Positions 8,594 through 15,425 of a stretch of DNA of 15,425 nucleotides are shown here, piece by piece. Where the stretch lies: assembly GCA_001584585.1 (NCBI GenBank), contig LSYV01000016.1, positions 198,422-213,846 of the forward strand. The letters run 5' to 3'. Source of the stretch: Gonium pectorale. Its lineage: Eukaryota > Chlorophyta > Chlorophyceae > Chlamydomonadales > Volvocaceae. The notes beneath the pieces were generated by a model. It searched no databases and was not told the DNA's origin. It saw nothing but the letters and a program-made list of their open reading frames with translations. Position numbers and translations under genes: made by a program. Position 1 is the stretch's first letter; each line of letters begins with the position of its first letter.

Positions 8594-8860
8594 CTGGTGC
8601 AGGTCAACCAGTGCCTCCCGCGCCTGCTGCAGCAGCGCCGCCGGCAGCGGCTGCGAGAAAGCGGCGTACAGCGCCAGCAGTCCACCGCGGCCGCTGTCCA
8701 GCTCCGGAAGCGCTACCAGGCGCAACGAGCCGCCGCCGCGGCGGCGGCGGCTGCCGCCACCGCCATCGAAGCTGCTGCCGCCGCCGGCATCGTGTACCAA
8801 CAGAACCAACAGGTCCCTCGTTGGCTGCGTCGGGTCCTGCAGATGCGCGGGAGCAGTCCT
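8594..8860 (-). CDS. Exon-like piece of the second GAF domain
   Basis: The open minus frame reads DPTQPTRDLLVLLVHDAGGG, then a Gly/Arg-rich loop, then LRLVALPELDSGRGG, LLALYAAFSQPLPAALLQQA and REALVDLHQ at a CAG|GTGATG donor (phase 0). The beta-strand, loop, helix order fits a GAF C-terminal half. Joining it upstream to VIEDCS needs a one-base shift near 8865, so the upstream boundary is uncertain. Confidence 0.5.
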
Positions 8861-9745
8861 CGATCACCGCCGCCACCGCAGGCATCCGGCCCTGGCCACC
8901 CGCCGCCGCCGCCAGCGCCGCGAGGTTGCCGCCGCCTGTGGCAGCGGCCGTCCCGTCGCTCCGGATGAGCCGCCTCAGGATCGTCAGCCCCATAGCTTGG
9001 AAATGGCCTGGCGCGCAGGTCCTGTGCCGAGCCGCGGCTACCACCGCAGCCTCAGCGAGATGCCAGTCCCTCGCCCGAGCATGCGCCCGAAGGAAGACGA
9101 CAGCTCCGGAACCAGGGCCGCCGCGACCCATGGGTCCAGCTCGGGGCAGCTCCCCATGTGGAGCTCGGCGCCGTCGCGCTGGCAGGGCCGCCGGCAGCTG
9201 CTGCAGGCTGGGCGCCTCCGCCAGGCGGCGCAGCAAGTCCTGCAGCTCGGCGAGCTGGGCCGCACCGTCGCCCTCGCAACAGGCACAGCGAGGCGGCCTC
9301 TACCAGCTGTTGCAAGTGGTGCGGGCTGGCTGGCGAGGAGGGCGGCGAGGGCTCGGTGCGGAGGGCAGCGGCATCGGAGTTGATTGCTGCCGCTTCTGGC
9401 GCGGGGCCAGCTGGCACAGCGGAGGCGACGACGGTGTGGCCGCCACCGATGCCGTTCGCGCTCGCAGCGCTGCCGCCGCCGCGGGGGCCAGGAACCGCTG
9501 CGGCACCGGCACCGGCGGCAGCCTGCTCGGCTTCCGAGGTGGACCCGCAGCCACCGCCAACAATCCACAGCGCGCCAACGAGGCGGTTGCCGGCCGTGAC
9601 AGGGACCAGCGCCGCCTCGGCCACCTCGTCACTGCCGCCGTTGGACGGCGCCGCGGCCCAGGCAATAACGATGCAGCATGGCGGGTCCCTTGCTCCGTCC
9701 GGTGCGCAACAGCTGCATTCGTTGGGCGGTGGGAGGGCGGGTGCT

Positions 9746-10179
9746 GCGGGGCGCAGCAGGCTTACACAAACCCGTACGGACGGGCATTCGTTTCTTGGAT
9801 CGAACGTGCGGGGGAAAACAGCCCCGTGCGCCAACTACGCCAACTATGCCAACTATGGCCCTTCTCTGACTCCGATTACGACTCCGGATCACCACGCCGG
9901 GTCGCGCCAGGTCGTTGGATGGAGCCCCTCGACTGCCAGATGTGCGCGCACAACCCAACCCATCCAGCCGACCCACGGGTCGCGTGCCTCGGCACCACCT
10001 CCCCACCACCTCCCCACCGTACACGCACGAACACGAAAGCGGGGCGTGCACGGCCGGACGCGAATCATCTCCTCCCGGACCAGAGAGGGTAATCAGTCAG
10101 GCTGCGCTGGGTGTCGTAACGAGTTTGGCACGGATCACCACCTGTTCACACCGCAGCACCTGTTTATGGCTCAGAGCGC
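9746..10179. other. Region between the GAF segment and the LINE; no gene recognised
   Basis: It contains three 9-bp tandem units (9829-9858) and C-rich plus-strand stretches such as CCACCTCCCCACCACC near 9990-10020. Long plus-strand open frames cross it, but they look like GC-driven shadows of the GAF segment. Upstream parts of the GAF gene or of the LINE reverse transcriptase may lie here but cannot be recognised. Confidence 0.4.
9829..9858. repeat. Three 9-bp tandem units
   Basis: The unit GCCAACTAY occurs three times in a row, with a C/T difference in the last base. In plus-strand translation it gives NYANYANY. No role is apparent. Confidence 0.8.
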
Positions 10180-11130
10180 TGCACTACATGAGTACACCCT
10201 CACGAACCTACTCCTTGTGGATGTTGCCTCCCTGGTGGCCACGGGGTACGAGCGCGTACAGTAGTGCCTGCTGCGCTTGCTTTGCTAGCGGTTTCTGTGG
10301 TAAATGACTTGCATTATTTGTAAATGCGAGGTGCTGGTCTTTGGATGGAGTGAGTACCCGGGAGCGAAAGCACTTCCGTGCCACTCCACACATCGTGTGC
10401 GGTCAGCGGATCAGGGTCCTGAGCGATTACGAGACCGCGAAGTACCTGGAGTTGACCTATGGGCCAGGGCGGCGGTTCACAGGGTGCACGGGCGAGCTCC
10501 TCAAAGCTGGCAAGCGAGCTATGCGTTCCCTCGTAGCCCTGTGCCGGGAGAACAAGATCCATGTGCCCAAGTTACGTATGGACCTGTTCTGGCCTTTCGT
10601 TGCTCCAGTTCTCTCTTAAGGGGCACAGGTGTGGGGCCCCGGCTTCATTGACGGGTAGTTTGAAAGTGACATGACAAAACCCGTGGTTGAAGAGCGAAGG
10701 GCCTTTTATCGCTTTATGCGAATTGTGGTGGGAGCACGCTCCCCCACCCATGCGCTGCTCTACCGTGAGTTGGCGCAGATGCCACACTAGTATTACCGGG
10801 CGAAGCTCGTCCTGTTCTGGAACGTGCTGGTGGATGGAGCGCCCCGATACGCTGTGCCATCGGGCCTTCGTAGCAGACATGAAGCTTGCGCTTGCCGATG
10901 GGGTGACCGACTGCTGGTCATCGGCCGCTCTGACGCCGGTGCGTGTTCAGGCCCCCGAGGGTCTTACGGCTAGCGCGCCATCGAAGCCCTTTGCGTGCTC
11001 CGCTGGTGATACCCGTTGACAAAGTGATGGATAGCTTTGCCGACAGCCTTGAAGCACAGTGGCGGCTGCCCCGTGATTTCCTTAGTGGGGAGACGAGAGT
11101 CAAAATGTGCCGGTAAGCCGGATGGAAGGG
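10180..11130 (+). mobile_element. Degenerate, 5'-truncated LINE (non-LTR retrotransposon) fragment
   Basis: Plus-strand pieces in LINE order are: LTNLLLVDVASLVATGYERV (position of the reverse-transcriptase YADD block, here mutated) near 10198; KCEVLVFG near 10324; IRVLSDYETAKYLELTYGPG, then LLKAGKRAMRSLVALCRENK from about 10409; and WPFVAPVLS before an in-frame stop at 10617-10619. The frame resumes with GAQVWGPGF, continues with further stops and at least one frameshift through LVLFWNVLVDGAP and DTLCHRAFVADMKLALADG, and ends in SFADSLEAQWRLPRDFLSGE near 11030-11095. By family knowledge this covers the end of the RT domain and the region past it. The element is inactive. Both boundaries are approximate and no target duplication or poly(A) tail was found. 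Confidence 0.75.
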
Positions 11131-11239
11131 AGACCCTGTCCATACTGCGACCTTTATGGTGGGCGACCATGACCCGCTTCCCCATCCCAATATTCGCAAT
11201 TCGTCCATGGCCCCACGCCCAGGTCAGCATCAGACGTGT

Positions 11240-11800
11240 AACCTTTAACCTGCCGCAGCATCTTCGAGAGCAGCGCCTCCGCTCGGCGCGCTGCCGCCGC
11301 CGGCCCCCCCTCCTACTGCTGCGCCCCTTGCCGCCCCCGCCCTCCACCGCCACAATGCAAGTAGCCACCGGCGGCTGTCGAGCCAAAGCCAGTTGGCGCG
11401 AGAACGCCGTCGCCGCCCCAGCGCTCTTCCGCTGTCGGCTGCACTATCGGCTGCGCTGGGCCAGGGCGGCCGGAGCAGCGGACCGCAGCCGCAGCTGCCG
11501 CCCCTGCCGCCGCCGCAGGAGGGGGCGCCCGCAGCAGCAGCAGCAGACGACGGCGCGGCGCCGGTCGCGTCGGACGACACGGCGGCGGACGACAACCTGC
11601 TGTCGCTGCTGCCACCGTCTTCGTCGCCCGCGGCGGTGGCTGACGCCGGTGTGGTTAAGCAGCAGCATGAAGGCGGGCGGCCCGTCACTGAAGCCGCCGT
11701 CGTCGGCCTTACCGCCGCCGCCGCCATGGGGGCCGCCGTTGTCGGACGATCGGCGGCGGGGCGCCTCGACGGACACATACAGGCTGCAGCAAGGAGAGCG
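11240..11800. other. GC-rich region with long open frames on both strands
   Basis: A plus frame from 11393 includes DDGAAPVASDDTAADDNLLS and further Ala/Pro/acidic stretches; a minus frame is open over the same bases. No domain, splice context or homology favours either strand. High GC alone can keep such frames open. It may be low-complexity coding sequence belonging to a neighbour, but no call is made. Confidence 0.3.
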
Positions 11801-11811
11801 AGAGGCAGGCA

Positions 11812-12033
11812 GGGCGGGAGGCGGGGAGCGATGGAGGCAGGGCAGGAGGCAGGCAGGGCGGGAGGCAGGGTGCGTGGGAGGCAGGGTTCGTGGCTGGGAG
11901 GCAGGGCGGGAGGCAGGGCGGGAGGCAGGGCGGGAGGCAGGCAGGGTAGGATTACGTGGGAGGCAGGGCGGGAGGCAGGGCGGGAGGCAGGGTACGTGGG
12001 AGGCAGTGTACGTGGGAGGCAGGCAGGGAGGGC
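11812..12033. repeat. G-rich minisatellite with an 11-bp-type unit
   Basis: GGGAGGCAGGGC-like units are repeated about 15-20 times, imperfectly, with interspersed GTACGTGG variants. Open frames over it (GGRAGGRAGG or PPCLPPCLPP) are products of the repeat rather than genes. Confidence 0.9.
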
Positions 12034-12544
12034 ACCAGCGGGCATCCGTCGCAGTGTGACTCCCATATGTGTTCGGTGTCGTCAGGTGCGCCATACGAAG
12101 GGGAGAGGGGCCGCGCAGCGCCTTCGGAGAAAGTGGTGGGTGTGCATGTGTACCGGTAGTGTGACCGTCCGCACGCACAGCGGTCACAGGACACGTGTGA
12201 TGGCCGACCCAAACGGCTGCCCGCCGGCTCGCACGCCCGAGGTGGCCGGCCACTAGCGACTCGTAGCGGAGAGGGCGGGGTACTGGGCGGCGGAACGTGC
12301 CATGTTGGCAATACCCAGTACACCATACGATACGACCCCTCATTACCACCACGCGCACAAACAGATGAGGGAACAACGAATACGTGCACATAGAGACGGC
12401 GACACAGCGACCACGCAGCGGAGGTAGACTCACCCCGCCACCGCCTGGCGTGCCCTTGACCACCATCCACCTGCTGCAGCTGTGCCTGTCCGCCCGAGCT
12501 CACACACACGGCCGCCTCGCTGCTGCCGCCGCCCCTTGCTTGAT
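12034..12544 (-). other. Probable 3' UTR/flank of the FUSC-like gene
   Basis: It lies directly after the TGA at 12547-12545 on the minus strand. I saw no TGTAA on the minus strand here, so the transcript end is not located. No separate gene was recognised. Confidence 0.35.
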
Positions 12545-12646
12545 TCACTTGCACCACTCCCACATCGAGCCGCCCAGCCAGCTGCGGCGGCCGGGGTCGG
12601 GCCCGGCCGCGACGGTGCGGGCCAGAGCCGTGGCCTTGTCGGCAAC
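12545..12646 (-). CDS. FUSC-like gene terminal exon
   Basis: After CCCCTCAG the frame VADKATALARTVAAGPDPGR continues in phase 0 and ends ..GGSMWEWCK at TGA (12547-12545). It extends the LRVFSFVFALIQ helix naturally, which supports this as the true C-terminus. Confidence 0.6.
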   Translation of the reverse strand, partial: VADKATALARTVAAGPDPGRRSWLGGSMWEWCK

Positions 12647-15425
12647 CTGAGGGGCCTGGGGGGCGGGGCACGGGCTGGCATCCAACAGCAGTCCCCCCGC
12701 CCTACCAATCGGGTGCCTTGCTTTGCCAGACGGTCCCAGACGCCCCGGGGCCCCATCTGACCCACCCCGCCCATCCAACTGCCCACCGGCCGGCACCACC
12801 AACACCCCACCCCACCTGAATGAGCGCGAACACGAAGCTGAAGACGCGGAGTGCGTCGTCGGGCGCCGTGAGGTGCGGCAAGTCCGCCTCGCGGGCGGTC
12901 ATGACGGCGGCGTGGAACGAGCGGCGCAGGGCCGTAATGCGGTGGCGGATCTGGCACGGAAGCGGGGCGTAGAAGAGCTGAGAAACAGGCGTGCGTGTCG
13001 TGGGAGCGAGGGTGGGAACACGTGTGTGTGTGTGGGGGGGCAGCCTGGCTTTCTTCCGTCGGGGCGATTCGTTCGGCCAGACGGAAAAGCTTGGAACCTG
13101 ACACGGTTTTTCGTCCGGGGACGCCCTTCGGTTGGGCATTTTTCGTCCACTAAATAGACGGAGCCCCTGCCAGGGGTTGCGTTCCTCGTTCAATCATCCC
13201 TTCTTCCTGCCCCCATGTCCTTGTGGGCCCGCCTCAAAAGGGTTTTATTCTTGAGAACATTAAGTCGAAGATAGCCACCCTGGTGTGGGTCTTTGTGGGG
13301 GCGGGGGCAGGATGCAAGGTGCAATCGTTGGCGGGCTGGGGTGCGCTGGCATGGCAGCTGCTCAAAGTGCAGATGTGCTGTGGCGTTGTTGCGTCGAGGG
13401 TAGCGTTGCGGTGCACGGGTACAGAGGCAGGGTCACAGGGGCATCACAAGGGTGGGCCGGCGCACGAGGGCGGGGGTTTAGAGTGGAGGGCCGGTAAGCG
13501 CGCGGGGGTGGCGGGGGTAAGGGACGGAGTGGGGGCGGGGACTGGGGGACGCTGCAGCCGACGGCGCGAATCGTACCCCTAATGCCCCCTCCGTCCTCCA
13601 TCCCACATCCCCCCGGCCCCACCCTTCCCTCCAACCCAACCCGACCTCCGTCCGCACCTACCCTGAGGCGGTGCTGGTTGAGCTCGGCAACGGCCGCACT
13701 GATGGCCTCCGCCGAGCCGCACGCGCCGCGGGCCGCCGCAGCAGTAGCAGCCGCCGGGCCCACGGCGGCGCAGGCTTTGGCGGCGGCGGCGGTCCCGCCC
13801 GCCATCAGCACGAGCCGGTTGGCGGTGGCGGCCGCCATGTCGTCCAGCGCCGCAAAGAGCGCCTGCGCGGGTTCGGGACCGGGCCCGGTCCGGGGCCGGG
13901 CTTGGGTTCAGGGCCGGGAGCGGATGCGGGAGCATAACCGCTTCGAGTAGCGGCGGTTGTTGCGAGGGCGGCTGCAGGTGGCAGGGTGGGGTCTACGCAT
14001 GTGAGGATGTTGCGTGGGGGTGCGTTGTGTCCCCGCGTCCCCCCATCCCTCAGCCGCCCTTCCCGCCCCCCACCCACCATCGTGTCCGCCCCCCCCATGA
14101 CCCTCCCGCCCCTCGGGGGTCGGAAGCGGAACCGCACTGAACGGGCAGATGCGAGAGCTGCAAGCGGCGCGATGCGACGGGCGTGTGGGGATGCTTCATG
14201 TACCCGCCCCCCCCACCCACACGCCCACCCATAACCCGCCCACCATCGTGTCCGCGTGCAGCGGCGCCGTGACGTGCTCGAAGGCCCAGCCGCTGAAGGA
14301 GCCGCCCACGGAGGGCGGGCAGGAGGCGGCCAGGCCCAGGGCGGCCAGGCGGTCGGTCAGGGTCAGGCTGGCGCGCAGCACGGCGGGCACGATCTGGGCG
14401 GGGATGCGGAGGGGTTGGATTGGGGGGGGGGGAGGTAAGGAAGGAAGGGGGCGGAGGGTGAGCGTATGGCGAAAGGTTGTCAAGCCATCCTCGGCGACGC
14501 GGAGGGGTATGGTTGGGGCTTCTGGGAGGGGGTCCGGAGATGCGATCTGATGCGTGGGTGCGTTGGGGGAGGGGCCAGGGGGCTGAAGCGGGGGGCCAGG
14601 GGGGGGCGGGGGGCGGGGGGGCGGGGGGCCCCGGGGGGGTGGGGGAGTAGCCTGCCCCGCCCCTCGTTCCCCGCCCCCACTCCGCCCCCTCCCCCGCCAC
14701 AGCTTGCCCAAGGACTGAGTTAACCTGAGGCCGTCTCAGGCCGGCACCGCCCCTGCCACTGCCGCGGCCACACATGTGGACCGTTCGTACTCCAGGAGCT
14801 GACCGAGCCGCACATGGCGTGCCTAATAATCCTCTGTGAATCATGCAATGGCGATTGCGGTTCGGTGATACCACAGGCAAATAAGTGGATTCGGAGCCCG
14901 TTCGATTCCGGGGCGTTCGTCAAATGCAGCCCTAGCGCGCGGCCCCACCCCACCCCCCGCCGCCGCGGCGCGCCCTACCGGCGGCGTCGCCAGGATGCCC
15001 CTGCTCCACAGCACCGTGTCCTTCACCAGGGACACCTGCGCGGACACAACCAAAGAAAAGTGTATACATACACGCAAAACCCCGGATGGTGGTGCGCGGT
15101 TGGGTGGGTAAGGGCGGGTTTGTGCTGGGTCGCGGACTCGCGGCCAGCGCCACCACATCCCGCACGCCCGCACCCAACCGCCCGATCGGCATCCGCCCCG
15201 TCCGTCCATGGATCTATCCTTGGATCTATCCTTGGATCTATCCATGTATGGATCCAGGACACCAGGACTGCATCCTGCCAGCCATACACACAACCCAAGG
15301 TGGACACTTGGGGTCCCAACGCCCCGGCACTCGGCCAGCCTAAAACAACCCATGCAACCCCCCTCCCCCACCCGCCCCCAATCCCATCCACTCCCCGGCG
15401 GTACCTGCACGCCAGTCAGAGGGCC
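12545..15425 (-). CDS. C-terminal exons of a large protein, tentatively FUSC-like membrane transporter
   Basis: Placed exons are 15425-15405 (partial), 15035-14979, 14393-14244, 13862-13662, 12977-12816 and 12646-12545. Each is bounded by AG and GT, open, and phase 0 at every placed junction; one or more exons between 14979 and 14393 and between 14244 and 13862 may be missing. Features are an amphipathic stretch (RASLTLTDRLAALGLAASCP), an Ala-rich helix, and a final cytosolic-type segment with PDDALRVFSFVFALIQVADK. The last resembles the L(L)RFxSFLFAL region near the C-terminus of FUSC (fusaric-acid-resistance-like) proteins, from memory. Such proteins export aromatic acids or anions, but this assignment is uncertain. 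The N-terminal membrane part would lie beyond the right edge. Confidence 0.55.
12816..12977 (-). CDS. FUSC-like gene exon with LRVFSFVFALIQ
   Basis: The 54 codons, LFYAPLPCQIRHRITALRRS to DDALRVFSFVFALIQ, are bounded by TTTCTCAG and a CAG|GTGGGG donor, phase 0 on both sides. This exon carries the motif on which the family suggestion rests. Confidence 0.65.
12978..13661 (-). other. 684-bp intron of the FUSC-like gene
   Basis: GTAGGT and TTTCTCAG bound it. It includes a (GT)n/G-run on the plus strand at about 13020-13039 and a less GC-rich island around 13080-13280. No gene was recognised inside. Confidence 0.5.
13662..13862 (-). CDS. FUSC-like gene exon, Ala-rich helix
   Basis: The 67 codons begin ALFAALDDMAAATANRLVLM and end AISAAVAELNQHRLR, between CGCGCAG and GTAGGT, phase 0 on both sides. 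The frame is also open upstream into a Pro/Gly-rich stretch (GPGPEPAQ), so the exon could start further upstream. Confidence 0.6.
14073..14255. repeat. 17-bp direct repeat spanning a splice donor
   Basis: CCCACCATCGTGTCCGC occurs at 14073-14089 and 14239-14255. The second copy spans the exon end ADTM and its GTGGG donor. The first would offer an identical donor to any exon ending there, for instance a frame reading LSHLPVQCGSASDPRG at 14159-14112 after GCAG. Confidence 0.6.
14244..14393 (-). CDS. FUSC-like gene exon, DRLAALGLAA segment
   Basis: The 50 codons run from IVPAVLRASLTLTDRLAALG to SGWAFEHVTAPLHADTM. It lies between CGCCCAG and GTGGGC, phase 0 on both sides, with nearly every codon ending in G or C. 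It is likely alpha-helical and amphipathic. Confidence 0.6.
14589..14647 (+). repeat. G-run cluster with G-quadruplex potential
   Basis: At least six runs of four or more G lie within about 60 bases of the plus strand, inside the region between FUSC-like exons at 14979 and 14393. On the transcribed (minus) sense it is C-rich. Confidence 0.85.
14979..15035 (-). CDS. FUSC-like gene exon, VSLVKDTVLW segment
   Basis: The 19 codons VSLVKDTVLWSRGILATPP sit between a pyrimidine-rich acceptor (TTTTCTTTGGTTGTGTCCGC then GCAG) and a GTAGGG donor, phase 0 on both sides. The acceptor is among the best in the window. Confidence 0.6.
15209..15244. repeat. Three 12-bp tandem units
   Basis: TGGATCTATCCT is repeated three times (the last copy ends CCA). 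It lies in an intron of the FUSC-like gene. Confidence 0.85.
15405..15425 (-). CDS. Partial exon at the right edge of the FUSC-like gene
   Basis: The minus strand reads GPLTGVQ up to a CAG|GTACCG donor. Phase 0 joins it to VSLVKDTVLW of the next exon. It is truncated by the window. Confidence 0.45.

Larger units (their letters stand above)
7847..9745 (-). pseudogene. GAF-domain regulatory half of a TKL kinase, frame-disrupted, kinase domain absent
   Basis: Several minus-strand stretches carry GAF-like core pattern: AALVPVTAGNRLVGALWIVG (about 9660-9600), DLLRRLAEAPSLQQL (about 9240-9195), PWVAAALVPELSSSFGRMLG (about 9155-9090), TRDLLVLLVHDAGG (about 8840-8795) and LYAAFSQPLPAALLQQAREA (about 8665-8605). 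They occur in order but in different frames within short distances and without splice sites between some of them, so indels (decay or assembly error) are likely. A good 131-bp intron (GTGATG at 8593 to TTTTGTGCCCAG at 8463) shows gene ancestry. As I know the family, GAF domains precede a kinase domain and sense small molecules; here the frame stops at 7849-7847, about 700 bp before the next gene. Confidence 0.5.

Noticed and set aside
7908..9383. 491-codon plus-strand open frame
   Set aside because: It lies antisense to the GAF pieces, has Arg/Ala/Pro-rich composition with no domain, and is explained by high GC keeping the opposite strand open.
8611..10092. 493-codon plus-strand open frame
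   Set aside because: It has the same shadow character. The minus strand over the same bases carries recognisable GAF pattern (AALVPVTAGNRLVGALWIVG), while this frame shows none.
11245..12066. Long minus- and plus-strand frames through the minisatellite
   Set aside because: Their length comes from the repeat translating without stops (PPCLPPALPP or GGRAGGRQ); there is no independent coding signal.
13223..13310. Plus-strand frame QKGFILENIKSKIATLV in the large intron
   Set aside because: It has an unusual lower-GC composition and might hint at a mobile-element scrap, but it is too short with no recognisable match or structure.
14717..14845. Possible exon RIIRHAMCGSVSSW after CACAG
   Set aside because: It opens in phase 0, but the available GTTAAC donor would leave phase 1 or 2, and the composition after WPRQW is not protein-like. 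It may still be part of the missing exon region.

Overview
The window looks like nuclear DNA of a volvocine or other chlamydomonadalean green alga. This is inferred from several traits: high GC with most codons ending in G or C, short exons separated by GT-AG introns with GTGCGT/GTAAGT-type donors and GCAG acceptors, Ala/Gly/Pro/Gln-rich linkers, and TKL (tyrosine-kinase-like) protein kinases of the kind expanded in these algae. No bacterial operon structure, tRNA, rRNA or CRISPR array was seen. Exon models were built by hand from reading frame, splice sites and phase, and no database search was made.

Layout. (1) 330-7140, minus strand: a multi-exon receptor-like TKL kinase. I can chain 12 exons in phase (about 842 residues): signal peptide, N-glycosylatable ectodomain, one transmembrane helix, a cytoplasmic linker, and a kinase domain carrying a 120-residue low-complexity insert after the catalytic lysine. 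The C-lobe stops after subdomain IX near the left edge, where four 18-bp repeats, an unassigned coding-like frame and a perfect 38-bp inverted repeat occur. (2) 7141-7846: upstream region of that gene, with nothing recognised. (3) 7847-9745, minus: a GAF-domain-rich segment resembling the regulatory half of volvocine GAF-TKL kinases. It is split over several frames and has no kinase domain, so it is probably a pseudogene or an indel-bearing assembly. (4) About 10180-11130, plus: a 5'-truncated, stop-ridden LINE (non-LTR retrotransposon) fragment. (5) 11240-12544: GC-rich ambiguous frames, an 11-bp-type minisatellite and the probable 3' flank of the next gene. (6) 12545-15425, minus: the C-terminal exons of a second gene, tentatively an FUSC-like membrane protein; every exon I can place is phase 0, and the gene continues past the right edge.

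The genes do not form an obvious pathway. The most distinctive items are the receptor-like kinase with its altered activation segment and insert, the fold-back at the left edge, a perfect hairpin in its first intron, and a kinase-regulatory GAF module lacking its kinase, lying directly upstream of the receptor kinase and in the same orientation.
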